A stretch of 64,000 nt of DNA from Burkholderiales bacterium (lineage in GTDB: Bacteria > Pseudomonadota > Gammaproteobacteria > Burkholderiales > Ga0077523): positions 186,001 to 250,000 of the forward strand of contig JAIESW010000010.1 in NCBI GenBank assembly GCA_019745565.1, written 5' to 3'. A model generated the notes under the pieces. It was given only the letters and a program-made list of their open reading frames with translations. It was not told where the DNA came from and did not search any database. This document shows, piece by piece, positions 49,089 through 57,930 of this stretch. The position numbers and the translations under genes are program-made. The number at the start of each line of letters is the position of its first letter. Positions within the stretch are counted from its first letter, which is position 1.

Positions 49089-49812
49089 GACCGACTTCGG
49101 CTACACCCAGGTCGAGGAGGACGAGAAGGCCGCAAAAGTGGCCGGCGTCTTCGACTCGGTCGCGTCGAACTACGATGCGATGAACGACCTGATGTCCGCC
49201 GGGCTGCATCGGCTGTGGAAGCGCTTCGCCGTGGATGCGGCCCTGGTGCATCCGGGGCAGCGCGTGCTCGACGTGGCGGGCGGTACCGGCGACATGACAC
49301 GCCTCTTCAGCGAGCGGGTCGGCCCGACCGGCGAGGTGTGGCTGACCGACATCAACGGACCGATGCTGGCCGCCGGACGCGATCGGCTCGCCGATGTCGG
49401 ACTCGCGGTACCGGTGATCCGCTGCGATGCCGAGCGCCTGCCGTTTCCCGATCGGTATTTCGATTGCGTCTCAGTGGCCTTCGGCCTGCGCAACATGACC
49501 CACAAGGACCGCGCGCTCGCCGAGTTCCGGCGCGTGCTCAAGCCCGCGGGGCGGCTGATCGTGCTCGAGTTCTCGCGCGTGTGGAAGCCGCTCGAGAAGC
49601 TCTACGACCTCTACTCGTTTCGCGTGCTGCCCTTCATGGGCCGCGTCGTCGCCAAGGACGCGGATTCGTACCGCTACCTCGCGGAGTCGATCCGCATGCA
49701 CCCGGACCAGGAGACCTTGAAGTCGATGTTCGAGGACGCCGGTCTCGAGCGTGCCGAGTACTTCAATCTGAGTGCCGGCGTGGTCGCCGTGCATCGGGGC
49801 TGGGCACCTTGA
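49081..49812 (+). CDS. ubiE: Ubiquinone/menaquinone methyltransferase UbiE
   Basis: A 243-residue SAM-dependent C-methyltransferase acting on demethyl-quinone intermediates. Motifs are [36 protein letters not shown] (SAM site), [25 protein letters not shown] (split over the family signature) and [23 protein letters not shown]. The length and C-terminal [11 protein letters not shown] are normal. It overlaps DUF971 upstream and ubiJ downstream (TTGA). Confidence 0.96.
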   Translation: MSKTDFGYTQVEEDEKAAKVAGVFDSVASNYDAMNDLMSAGLHRLWKRFAVDAALVHPGQRVLDVAGGTGDMTRLFSERVGPTGEVWLTDINGPMLAAGRDRLADVGLAVPVIRCDAERLPFPDRYFDCVSVAFGLRNMTHKDRALAEFRRVLKPAGRLIVLEFSRVWKPLEKLYDLYSFRVLPFMGRVVAKDADSYRYLAESIRMHPDQETLKSMFEDAGLERAEYFNLSAGVVAVHRGWAP

Positions 49813-50393
49813 ACGGGCCGCTCGAGCGCGTCGTCGCCGCGGCGCTGAACCACGTCGTGGCGCATGCCCCCTGGGCGCAGGAGGCTTTGCTCAAGCACAC
49901 CGGCAGCACCGCTGCCTTTGCCGTCGCGCCCTTCGAATTCGCGCTCCGGGTCGACGCGACGGGCACTTTTCAGACTGCAGGCGATGCCGCGGAGCCCGAC
50001 CTTCGCGTCGAACTCACGCCGGGTGAAGCCGTTCGCGTGATGACGGGGCAGGCGTCCGTGGCCGAAGTCGTACGCATCGACGGCGATGCCGCCTTCGGTG
50101 CGACGTTGCGGCAGCTCGCGGCCAACCTGCGCTGGGACTACGAGGAAGACCTCTCGAAGGTGGTCGGCGACATTGCGGCCCACCGGGCGGCCGGCATGCT
50201 GCGGTCTCTCGCGGCCTGGCCCGGGATGGCCGGGAACAGGCTCGGCCAAGCCGCCGTCGAGTTTGCGACCGAGGAAGCGCAGCTGACGCCGTCGCGCCAC
50301 GAGTTCGAGGCCTGGCTCGCCGACGTGGACCGCCTGCGCGACGACGCCGAGCGCCTCGAGAAGCGCATCGCGCGGCTCGAAGCCGCACGGTAG
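49809..50393 (+). CDS. ubiJ: Ubiquinone biosynthesis accessory factor UbiJ (SCP2 domain)
   Basis: A 194-residue protein. The start is the TTG at 49809, overlapping the ubiE stop; the long upstream frame is read-through. The N-terminal half is SCP2-like (lipid-binding beta sheet: [35 protein letters not shown]). The rest is helical ([20 protein letters not shown]) and ends in a coiled coil ([17 protein letters not shown]). UbiJ holds the hydrophobic ring intermediates for the soluble Ubi complex. Its place between ubiE and ubiB supports the call. Confidence 0.9.
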   Translation: MNGPLERVVAAALNHVVAHAPWAQEALLKHTGSTAAFAVAPFEFALRVDATGTFQTAGDAAEPDLRVELTPGEAVRVMTGQASVAEVVRIDGDAAFGATLRQLAANLRWDYEEDLSKVVGDIAAHRAAGMLRSLAAWPGMAGNRLGQAAVEFATEEAQLTPSRHEFEAWLADVDRLRDDAERLEKRIARLEAAR

Positions 50394-50412
50394 TCCCGGC
50401 GAGGACCGGGCC

Positions 50413-51942
50413 ATGCTGAGGTTGTTGCGCCTCGCGAAGATTCTCGCGGTCGTCTTCCGATTCGGCCTGGACGAATTCGCGTTCGGCCACGAGCGCGTGC
50501 GCTGGCTGCGGCCGCTCATCCGCGTGGTGTTCTTCTGGCGCCGGCTCGATCGGCCACGCGGCGAGCGGTTGCGCCGCGCCCTGGAAGACCTCGGCCCGAT
50601 CTTCGTCAAGTTCGGTCAGGTGCTCTCGACGCGGCGCGATCTGATTCCGCTCGACATCGCGGACGAGCTCGCGCGCCTGCAGGATCGCGTGCCGCCGTTT
50701 CCCGCCGAACAGGCCGTGGCGGTGATCGAGAAGGCCTACGGCCGCAAGGTGGACGAAGTCTTCGCGGCGTTCAATCGCGTGGCGGTCGCATCGGCCTCGG
50801 TGGCGCAGGTCCATTTCGCGACGCTGCCCGATGGCCGCGAAGTCGCGGTGAAGATCCTGCGGCCCGGCATCGAACCGGTGATCGGTCGCGACATCGCTCT
50901 GCTCGAGACCGCGGCCGGTCTGGTCGAACTCGCGTGGAAGGACGGCAAGCGGCTGAAGCCCAAGGAGGTCATCGGCGAGTTCCGCAATCATCTGCGCGAT
51001 GAACTCGACCTGATGCGCGAGGCTGCCAACGGCAGCCAGCTGCGGCGCAATTTCCGCGGCTCGCCGATGCTCGAGGTGCCCGAGATCCATTGGGACTGGT
51101 GCACGTCGGAGGTGATGGTGATGGAGCGCGTCACCGGCACGCCGATCTCGCAGGTCGCGGCACTGCGCGAGCAGGGCATCGATATTCCCAAGCTATCGCG
51201 CATGGGCGTCGAGATCTTCTTCACGCAGGTGTTCCGCGACGGCTTCTTCCACGCCGACATGCACCCGGGCAACATCTTCGTGGGGGCCGACGGGCGCTAC
51301 ATCGCGCTCGACTTCGGGATCATGGGAACGTTGACCGAGGTGGACAAGAGCTATCTCGCGCAGAACTTCCTCGCGTTCTTCCGCCGCGATTACCGGCGCG
51401 TGGCCCAGGCGCATCTCGAAGCCGGGTGGGTACCGCCGGAGACGCGCATCGACGAATTCGAGTCCGCCATCCGTGCCGTGTGCGAACCGATCTTCGACAA
51501 GCCGCTCAAGGAGATCTCGTTCGGCCGCGTGTTGCTGCGCCTCTTCCAGACCGCACGCCGCTTCAATCTGGAGGTGCAGCCGCAGCTCGTGCTGCTGCAG
51601 AAGACGCTGCTCAACATCGAGGGCCTGGGGCGCGAACTCGATCCGGACCTCGACCTCTGGAAGACCGCCAAGCCGTATCTGGAGCGCTGGATGTCCGAGC
51701 AGATCGGCTGGCGCGGACTGCTGCGCTCGTTGCGGGACGAAGCGCCGCAATGGGGCGTCACGCTGCCCCAGTTGCCGCGGCTCATCCACCGGGCGCTGCA
51801 GAGCCCGCAACCGCATCAGCTCGAGACAGCGTTGAAGCAGCTGGTACGTGAGCAACGCCAGCAGTCGCAGCTGCTGGTGGTGGTCATTGCCGCCCTGGTG
51901 TTCCTGATCGTTCTCCTGGTCGTCCTCGCCGCGCGCCACTGA
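50413..51942 (+). CDS. ubiB: Ubiquinone biosynthesis ATPase/kinase-like protein UbiB
   Basis: A 509-residue ABC1/ADCK-family protein, membrane-anchored at the C-terminus. The family KxGQ motif is [16 protein letters not shown] near residue 74, with the Ala-rich loop [11 protein letters not shown]. Then come [24 protein letters not shown] (catalytic loop) and ALDFGIMG (metal site). The C-terminus is two hydrophobic helices' worth of residues ([21 protein letters not shown]). It is required for ubiquinone synthesis, probably by extracting lipid intermediates. Last gene of the operon. Confidence 0.96.
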   Translation: MLRLLRLAKILAVVFRFGLDEFAFGHERVRWLRPLIRVVFFWRRLDRPRGERLRRALEDLGPIFVKFGQVLSTRRDLIPLDIADELARLQDRVPPFPAEQAVAVIEKAYGRKVDEVFAAFNRVAVASASVAQVHFATLPDGREVAVKILRPGIEPVIGRDIALLETAAGLVELAWKDGKRLKPKEVIGEFRNHLRDELDLMREAANGSQLRRNFRGSPMLEVPEIHWDWCTSEVMVMERVTGTPISQVAALREQGIDIPKLSRMGVEIFFTQVFRDGFFHADMHPGNIFVGADGRYIALDFGIMGTLTEVDKSYLAQNFLAFFRRDYRRVAQAHLEAGWVPPETRIDEFESAIRAVCEPIFDKPLKEISFGRVLLRLFQTARRFNLEVQPQLVLLQKTLLNIEGLGRELDPDLDLWKTAKPYLERWMSEQIGWRGLLRSLRDEAPQWGVTLPQLPRLIHRALQSPQPHQLETALKQLVREQRQQSQLLVVVIAALVFLIVLLVVLAARH

Positions 51943-51967
51943 CGCGACAACCCCCGGACGGCGGGGT

Positions 51968-52001
51968 ATGTCATTAAAGCGTCATTTTCCCTGCAGACAA
52001 T
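51968..52001 (+). promoter_or_regulatory. PhoB box and -10 before the OprO/P porin
   Basis: ATGTCAT-TAAA-GCGTCAT (51968-51985) matches 6/7 and 5/7 of the PhoB half-site. After exactly 10 bases comes GACAAT (51996-52001). The leader to the porin ATG is about 75 bases. Confidence 0.65.
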
Positions 52002-52081
52002 CTCGGCCGAACCCGGCAGCCCGGCTCACGCCGTCGCTGCCCGGCATCGACCAAGAATCCGTCTCAGACCGGGAGAGTCAT

Positions 52082-53638
52082 ATGGGTAACGCGCGCAGGA
52101 CCGTCGCACGCTTTCGTTTCACTCCGATGGCCGCCGCCTTGCTGGTGGCATTGGGAATCAGGGCCGCGCCCGTCCACGCCGAAGACGACGCCGCGCCGGC
52201 GCCGAAGAAGGACAAGATGATCGAACTGCTCGACAAGCTGAAGGCCAAGGGCATCATCAGCGACGAGGAGTACGACGAACTGTCCGGCAACACGCCGGAA
52301 GCGCGCGCCGAGGCCCGCGCCGAGCGCCGCAAGCAGGCGGTGCGTGATGCCACCGAGGCGCAGAAGGCAGAGGGCGCCAAGGAACGCTACAACGGCCGTT
52401 GGAACAACGGCATCACGTTCGCGACGCCCGACAACCGTAACTCGTTCAACATCAGCGGCCGGGTGCATGCCGACTACCGCTATTTCGACGAGAACATCTC
52501 GCCGAGCGGCTTCGACGTCCGGCGTGCCTACCTCACGCTGGCGGGCAAGTGGAACGAGTGGCTCACCTGGGACATCACCGGCGACTTCGCGCAGACGACG
52601 ACCTCATCGTCGGGCGGACAATCCAACGGTGGGTCCATGCTCGACGTCGCCTGGGTCAATGCCGCGTACAGCGACGGCCTGCAGTTCCGCGCCGGTCAGT
52701 TCAAAATGCCCTTCAGCTTGGAACAGCTCGGCAGCTCACGCTTCCTCGACTTCCAGGAGCGCGCGATGCTCGACGCCCTTATTCCGGCGAAGGAGCGCGG
52801 CGCGATGATCCACGGTGCCCCGTTCCTCGGCTTCACGTACGGCCTCGCGCTTTCCAACGGTCAGGGCAAGAACGGCAACGAGAGCAATCCGCGCGCCGAC
52901 CAACCCGACATCATCGGCCGCGTCACGTTCAACTTCGCCGAGATGCTGAATCAGCAGACCAAGGCGGTCTACCACCTGGGGTTCGCCGGATCGGAGGGCT
53001 ATCTGCCCTTCAACTCGTCAGGGCAGGCAGGCACCACCGAAGCGCGCGGCTACCAGTTCTTCGCGCCGGCCGCCTTTGCGGGCGACAACGTGCATCGCAC
53101 GCGCTACGGCATCGAAGGCGCGGTCGCCTACGGGCCGGTCAAGGCGCAGGGTCAGTGGGTGCAGGTGAACTACGCGGGCAAGAACGGCACCACGTCCTAC
53201 GACAAGAGCATCCAGTCCTGGTACGGCGAACTGATGTGGATGGTCACCGGCGAGCGCTATGCCGAGTCCTACCGCAACGGCGTGTTCGGCCGCCTGGTGC
53301 CGATCCAGAATTACGTACCGGGTGGCGACAGCTGGGGCGCGTGGGAACTGGGTCTGCGCTACAGCATGTGGGATGGCTCCGACTTCCAACTCGCCACCGC
53401 CAACAACGGCACCGGTGTCCAGGTGGTGACCTCGCTCTCGGCGCCGACGCTGGTCACCAAGGCCCAGGCGCTCACGCTCGGCGCCAAGTGGATCTGGACG
53501 CCCAACTTCAAGATCTACTTCAACTACATCGACACCAAGTTCGACTCGCCGGTCACCATCACGACCTCGGGTCCGGTGGAGCGCTTCACCACCGATCGCG
53601 AACGCGCGCTCACCATGCGCGCTGCGTTCGACTTCTGA
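52082..53638 (+). CDS. Phosphate-selective porin, OprO/OprP family
   Basis: A 518-residue outer-membrane protein. ATG 52082 is preceded by GGGAGAG; the frame is open up to an ATG at 51968, but that lies inside the PhoB box. The signal peptide is residues 1-33 (cleaved after VHA). A helical periplasmic segment (MIELLDKLKAKGIISDEEYDEL, then Arg/Glu-rich repeats) comes before the barrel. Barrel text typical of OprO/P: FNISGRVHADYRYF, DVRRAYLTLAGKWNEWLTW, LQFRAGQFKMPFSLEQLGSS and a final RALTMRAAFDF ending in Phe. It is predicted to import phosphate or polyphosphate, consistent with the PhoB box. Confidence 0.9.
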   Translation: MGNARRTVARFRFTPMAAALLVALGIRAAPVHAEDDAAPAPKKDKMIELLDKLKAKGIISDEEYDELSGNTPEARAEARAERRKQAVRDATEAQKAEGAKERYNGRWNNGITFATPDNRNSFNISGRVHADYRYFDENISPSGFDVRRAYLTLAGKWNEWLTWDITGDFAQTTTSSSGGQSNGGSMLDVAWVNAAYSDGLQFRAGQFKMPFSLEQLGSSRFLDFQERAMLDALIPAKERGAMIHGAPFLGFTYGLALSNGQGKNGNESNPRADQPDIIGRVTFNFAEMLNQQTKAVYHLGFAGSEGYLPFNSSGQAGTTEARGYQFFAPAAFAGDNVHRTRYGIEGAVAYGPVKAQGQWVQVNYAGKNGTTSYDKSIQSWYGELMWMVTGERYAESYRNGVFGRLVPIQNYVPGGDSWGAWELGLRYSMWDGSDFQLATANNGTGVQVVTSLSAPTLVTKAQALTLGAKWIWTPNFKIYFNYIDTKFDSPVTITTSGPVERFTTDRERALTMRAAFDF

Positions 53639-53646
53639 CGTTCGGC

Positions 53647-53677
53647 GGTCCGATCGCCCCGTCGGGGTGATCGGACC
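53647..53677. terminator. Bidirectional hairpin between convergent genes
   Basis: A 14-bp stem (arm GGTCCGATCGCCCC, one G-T pair) with loop GTC lies between the porin stop and the stop of the minus-strand gene. There is no T-run on either side, so strength is uncertain. Confidence 0.6.
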
Positions 53678-53681
53678 GGCT

Positions 53682-54608
53682 TCACAGGCCGCCGCCGAAC
53701 CGGTATTGCCAAGCCACGCCGACCGTGTTGAACTCGGTGCCGGTCCGGGTCTGGACACCGGAGCTCCCGTAGAGCTTGAGTGCATTGCGGCGGTTGACGG
53801 CGAGACTCAACGTCGCGCCCCAGCGCCAGTTCTGCTGCAGGTCGTCGTGCTCGACGCCGTTGATCGTCGTGCGCCCGCCGGTGTAGTGGGTGCCGCCCAG
53901 CGACAGCCAGATGCCGGGGCGCAGATCGAAGATCCCGTGCAGCTGGACGGAGACGATCGGCTCCTGTTCCTTGCGCGAACTGCCCAGGTACTGATCGTTG
54001 TCGCCGAACACGGTGACACCCAAAGCGCCTTCGAGCGTCACCCGCCCGAAGGCCTTCGACGCCCCGACCTCGGGTGTGACGAACCAGCGGTTGGTGCCGA
54101 CGTTCACCAGGCGCTGTGGATCGTACTGCCCCCACGGCGCGCCGGCGGTGAGACTGACGCCGACGATGGTGTCCTGACGCCAACCCTGGAACTCCTCGAG
54201 CTCCATCGCCGGTGCGCCATACAGATTCACGGCGAGCCGAAACACCGGGTCGCCGAAGCCAACGCGGTGGGCTTCGCGGGTCGAACCTTCGAGCCGGCCC
54301 TGGGCATCCACCGTGGCCCAGGGAACCACCAGTCCGACGACGCCGGACTGGCCGAGCACCGAGATGCTGCGACCATAGCCCACCACGATGGATCCGACGC
54401 GCGCCGACGCATCCTCGACCGGGATGCTCGGATCCACCAGGACGTTGCCGGACGAATAACCGTAGCCGACCGTGAGGAAGTTCACGCCGATCGGTGCGTT
54501 CGCATAGGAACGTGGCTCGATGCGTTGGGCGTGCGCGGTCAGCGCCAGCAACGCTGCCGAGCAACCCAGCATCCATGAAGACAAGCGATAGCGCGCCCGG
54601 TCATGCAT
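53682..54608 (-). CDS. Outer-membrane beta-barrel, MetA-pathway (phenol degradation) type
   Basis: A 308-residue exported protein. The signal peptide ends at about residue 27 (ALTAHAQ). The mature part looks like the Phenol_MetA_deg family of outer-membrane channels: GVNFLTVGYGYSSGNVLVDPS, RVGFGDPVFRLAVNLYGAPAM, WGQYDPQRLVNVGTNRWFVTPEVGASKAFG and a final VAWQYRFGGGL. The substrate is unknown. A second Met at codon 13 (MLGCSAALLAL) is an alternative start. It lies 42 bases after the RND permease gene on the same strand and could be co-transcribed with it. Confidence 0.82.
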   Translation of the reverse strand: MHDRARYRLSSWMLGCSAALLALTAHAQRIEPRSYANAPIGVNFLTVGYGYSSGNVLVDPSIPVEDASARVGSIVVGYGRSISVLGQSGVVGLVVPWATVDAQGRLEGSTREAHRVGFGDPVFRLAVNLYGAPAMELEEFQGWRQDTIVGVSLTAGAPWGQYDPQRLVNVGTNRWFVTPEVGASKAFGRVTLEGALGVTVFGDNDQYLGSSRKEQEPIVSVQLHGIFDLRPGIWLSLGGTHYTGGRTTINGVEHDDLQQNWRWGATLSLAVNRRNALKLYGSSGVQTRTGTEFNTVGVAWQYRFGGGL

Positions 54609-54650
54609 GGGCGCGAATCTACCACCTCGGCACAGGTGCCGATTGCGAGA

Positions 54651-57600
54651 TCAGGCCGGCAATTCGGCGAGCGGCATGGTTCGGATGAAGCGGTGCCGCA
54701 CCATGCTGAAAGCCACGGGTACCAGCAGCAGCGTGGCCACCGTCGCGAACAGCAGACCGCCGATCACCGCGCGGCCGAGCGGCGCGTTCTGCTCGCCGCC
54801 GTGACCGAGTCCGCTCGCCATGGGCAGCATGCCCACAATCATCGCGAACGCGGTCATCAGCACCGGACGCAGCCGCGTCGCACCGGCTTCCAGCGCCGCC
54901 TGCATCGACGGTTGACCGTCAGCCAGCCGCTCGTTGGCGAACGAGATCATCAGAATGCTGTTGGCAGTCGCCACGCCCATGGCCATGATCGCGCCCATGA
55001 GTGACGGCACGCTGAACGTCGTGCCGGTGAGGAACAGCATCCACACGATGCCGCACAGTGCCAGCGGCAACGCCGTGATGATGATGAGCGGGTCCACCCA
55101 GGACTGGAAGTTCATCACCATGATGAAGTAGACCAGCACCACGGCGAAGATCAGCCCGGCGCCCATGCGGGTGAAGGCGTCGTTCATGCTCTGCGCCTGG
55201 CCGCTGATCTCGATGCGGGTGTTGTTCTTCTGCGCCTCGGCCCTGGGACGGAACTCCTCGACGATCTTCTCGATGTCCGCGACCACGCCGCCGAGATCCC
55301 GTCCCTGCACGTTGGCGTACACGTCGAAGGCGAGTTCGGTGTTGACGTGGTTGATGATCGCCGGCGTGACCGCACGTTTGACCGTGGCGACGTTGCCGAG
55401 CGGGACGGTGGGGGACTGACCCCTGCCGGGCAACTGGATGCCCAGCACCGCATCGATCGAGTCCAGTGCCGTGATGTGCGGCTGGATCACCACCACCTGG
55501 TAGGGCCGACCGGACTTCGGATCGTTCCAGTAGTTCGGCGTCAGCACCACGCTCGAGCTGGCGGAGATCAGGTAGTTCTCGGCGATCTCGCGTTGCGTGA
55601 GGCCGAGCTGCGCCGCGCGCGTGCGATCCACCTCGAACTTGAGCGAGGGCTGGTTCATGATCTGGTGCACGTGCACGTCCGCCGCGCCGGGCACGTTCTT
55701 CACCTTCGCGGCGATCTCCTGCGCCAGCTTGAAGTTCTTGTAGTCGCCGCCGAGGATCTTGATGTCGATGGGCGCCGGCAGCCCGAAGTTCAGGATCTGG
55801 TTCATCATGTCGCCGGGCTGGAAGTAGAACGAGATGTCCGGGAACTTCTGCGGCAGGATCTCGCGCAGGCGCCGCACGTACTCGGGTGTTGGCACCTTGT
55901 GGTCGGGCTTGAGCGAGATCAGGATCTCGCCGTCCGACGACGTGATGGTGACGTTGTCGCTGTAGGCGAGGTTGGTGGACGGCGGGATGCCGATGTTGTC
56001 GATGATGACGTCGAGGTCCTCCGGACCCACCACGCGGCGGATCTCGTCCTCCACCGCCGAGAAGATCGTGCCGGTCTCCTCGATGCGCGTACCGGTGGGC
56101 GCGTTCACGTGCAGACGCATCTGGCCGGCATCCACGGTGGGAAAGAAGTCCTGCCCCACGCGCGGCAGGATCACGGCCGTCGCAGCCACCAGGGCGGCGA
56201 AGGCGACGAACAGTGCGAGGGGCCGCTTGAGCATCGCTTGGAGCAGGCCGAGGTAGCTGCGACGCAGCTTTTCGAAGCCGCGCTCGAATCCAGCGTGCCA
56301 GCCGGAGTGGGCACCGTCGTCGTGTTCCTTTAGCAGCGCCCGGGCCATCACCGAGACGATGGTGCGAGAGAGGATGTACGAGGCGATCACCGCGAACACG
56401 ACCGCCAGCGCCATCGGCGTGAACAGGTACTTGGCCGCGCCGGTGAGCAGCATCACGGGCAGGAACACCACGCAGATGCACAGCATCGAGACGAGCGCCG
56501 GCACCACGATCTCGCGTGCGCCGTCGAGGATGGCGGTGGTGATCGGCTTGCCCATGGAGAGATGGCGGTGGATGTTCTCCACGTTGACCGTCGCATCGTC
56601 CACGAGAATGCCGACGGCGAGCGCCAGCCCGCCCAGCGTCATCAGGTTGAGCGTGTGACCCATGGCGCCGAGCAGCAGGATCGACAGCATCACCGCGAGC
56701 GGGATCGAGATAACCACGATCAGGGTGGAGCGCCAGCTCCCGAGGAACAGCAGCACCAGCAGTCCGGTGAGGCCAGCGGCGATCAGGCCTTCGACCACCA
56801 CAGCGTGCATGGCATTCACCACGAACACCGACTGGTCGAACAGGAACGAGAGCTTGAGGCCCTCGGGCAACTCCACTTTGCCGAGCCGCTCGCGCGCCTC
56901 GCGGATGATGTCAAGCGTGGAGGCACTGCCGCTCTTCAGCACCGTGAGCAGGCTCGACTTGCGGCCGTCGTGGCGCACCAGGCTGGTCTGCTCGTTGTAA
57001 CCGTCGCGCACCGTGGCGACGTCGCGGATGTACGTCACACGGTCACCGCTCACGCGCACCGGCAGGTCGCCGATCTCGTCGATCTTCTCCGGGCTGTTGT
57101 TGAGCGCGAGGATGTATTCCCGCGAGCCGATCTGGGTCGAGCCCGTGGGCAGGTTCACGTTCTGCCGGATCAACGCGTCGTTGATGTCCTTCACCGTCAC
57201 GCCGCGCGCCTGCATCTTGTCCGGCTCGGCGTCGATCATCACCAGGCGCGGCCGGCCGCCGTAGGGCAACGGCACCGTGGTGCCGGGGACCGGGATCACC
57301 TCGTTGCGCACGAGCCAGAGGCCCTTGTCGTACAGCTCCTGCTCGGTCAGCGTGTCGCTGCCCAGCGCGATCTGCAGGATCGGCACGCTCGAGGCGTTGT
57401 ACTGCACGATCTGCGGCGGCGTCTGCCCGGGCGGCATCCGGCGGATGATCGTTTGCGACGTGGCCGTGATCTCCGCCACCGCCTGCTCGATCTTCACGTT
57501 CGGCTGGAAATAGATGCGGATCACGTTCTTGCCGTAGATCGTGGTGGACTCGATCCGGCGCACGTTGCTCACCGTGGTGTTGATCTGCTGCTCGGAGAAG

Positions 57601-57812
57601 ATCGTCACCTGCTTTTCGTAGGCATCGGCGGGGATGCCCACGTACTGCCAGATCAGCGTGACGATGGGCTCGGCGATCTCCGGGAAGATGTCCTTCGGGA
57701 TCGGCTTCAAGCCGGGTGCACCCACGATGGCGATGATCCCGCCCAGCAGGATCGCCAGCGCCGCGACGACCACCGTGTAGGGCCGCAGCAGCGCAAGCCG
57801 GACGAGCCACAT
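54651..57812 (-). CDS. RND-family efflux permease
   Basis: A 1053-residue inner-membrane proton antiporter subunit of a tripartite efflux pump, with 12 membrane helices and two large periplasmic loops. The first helix segment is RPYTVVVAALAILLGGI. The RND proton-relay acidic pair is in GILVDDATVNVENIHRH, and conserved NLMTLGGLALAVG precedes it. The second half contains MGAIMAMGVATANSILMI and the family C-terminus GLLFATVATLLLVPVAFSM. The substrate class (multidrug versus other) is not evident. Its partner adaptor and outer-membrane genes lie divergently, and a triple PhoB-like box sits between. Confidence 0.93.
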   Translation of the reverse strand: MWLVRLALLRPYTVVVAALAILLGGIIAIVGAPGLKPIPKDIFPEIAEPIVTLIWQYVGIPADAYEKQVTIFSEQQINTTVSNVRRIESTTIYGKNVIRIYFQPNVKIEQAVAEITATSQTIIRRMPPGQTPPQIVQYNASSVPILQIALGSDTLTEQELYDKGLWLVRNEVIPVPGTTVPLPYGGRPRLVMIDAEPDKMQARGVTVKDINDALIRQNVNLPTGSTQIGSREYILALNNSPEKIDEIGDLPVRVSGDRVTYIRDVATVRDGYNEQTSLVRHDGRKSSLLTVLKSGSASTLDIIREARERLGKVELPEGLKLSFLFDQSVFVVNAMHAVVVEGLIAAGLTGLLVLLFLGSWRSTLIVVISIPLAVMLSILLLGAMGHTLNLMTLGGLALAVGILVDDATVNVENIHRHLSMGKPITTAILDGAREIVVPALVSMLCICVVFLPVMLLTGAAKYLFTPMALAVVFAVIASYILSRTIVSVMARALLKEHDDGAHSGWHAGFERGFEKLRRSYLGLLQAMLKRPLALFVAFAALVAATAVILPRVGQDFFPTVDAGQMRLHVNAPTGTRIEETGTIFSAVEDEIRRVVGPEDLDVIIDNIGIPPSTNLAYSDNVTITSSDGEILISLKPDHKVPTPEYVRRLREILPQKFPDISFYFQPGDMMNQILNFGLPAPIDIKILGGDYKNFKLAQEIAAKVKNVPGAADVHVHQIMNQPSLKFEVDRTRAAQLGLTQREIAENYLISASSSVVLTPNYWNDPKSGRPYQVVVIQPHITALDSIDAVLGIQLPGRGQSPTVPLGNVATVKRAVTPAIINHVNTELAFDVYANVQGRDLGGVVADIEKIVEEFRPRAEAQKNNTRIEISGQAQSMNDAFTRMGAGLIFAVVLVYFIMVMNFQSWVDPLIIITALPLALCGIVWMLFLTGTTFSVPSLMGAIMAMGVATANSILMISFANERLADGQPSMQAALEAGATRLRPVLMTAFAMIVGMLPMASGLGHGGEQNAPLGRAVIGGLLFATVATLLLVPVAFSMVRHRFIRTMPLAELPA

Positions 57813-57851
57813 CTTCGATCCCCTCCCGTGCGGTTCGTCGCACTGTCTTTT

Positions 57852-57880
57852 GTGACAATAATGTTACAGAATGATGACAA
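57852..57880 (-). promoter_or_regulatory. Triple PhoB-like box between the RND operons
   Basis: On the minus strand TTGTCAT (57880-57874), CTGTAAC (57869-57863) and TTGTCAC (57858-57852) are spaced by 4 bases each, giving an exact 11-base period. It lies 40 bases before the RND permease start and 51 bases before the adaptor start. No clear -10 sits 10 bases after it in either direction, unlike the other boxes. Confidence 0.55.
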
Positions 57881-57930
57881 AAGGGAATAGGAATCCGCGC
57901 CCCGAGCGCGGCATCCGTGGAGGAGTCACT

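Noticed and set aside
51968..52081. Upstream start for the porin
   Set aside because: The region holds a PhoB box and -10, there is no ribosome site before 51968, and the signal peptide begins properly at 52082.
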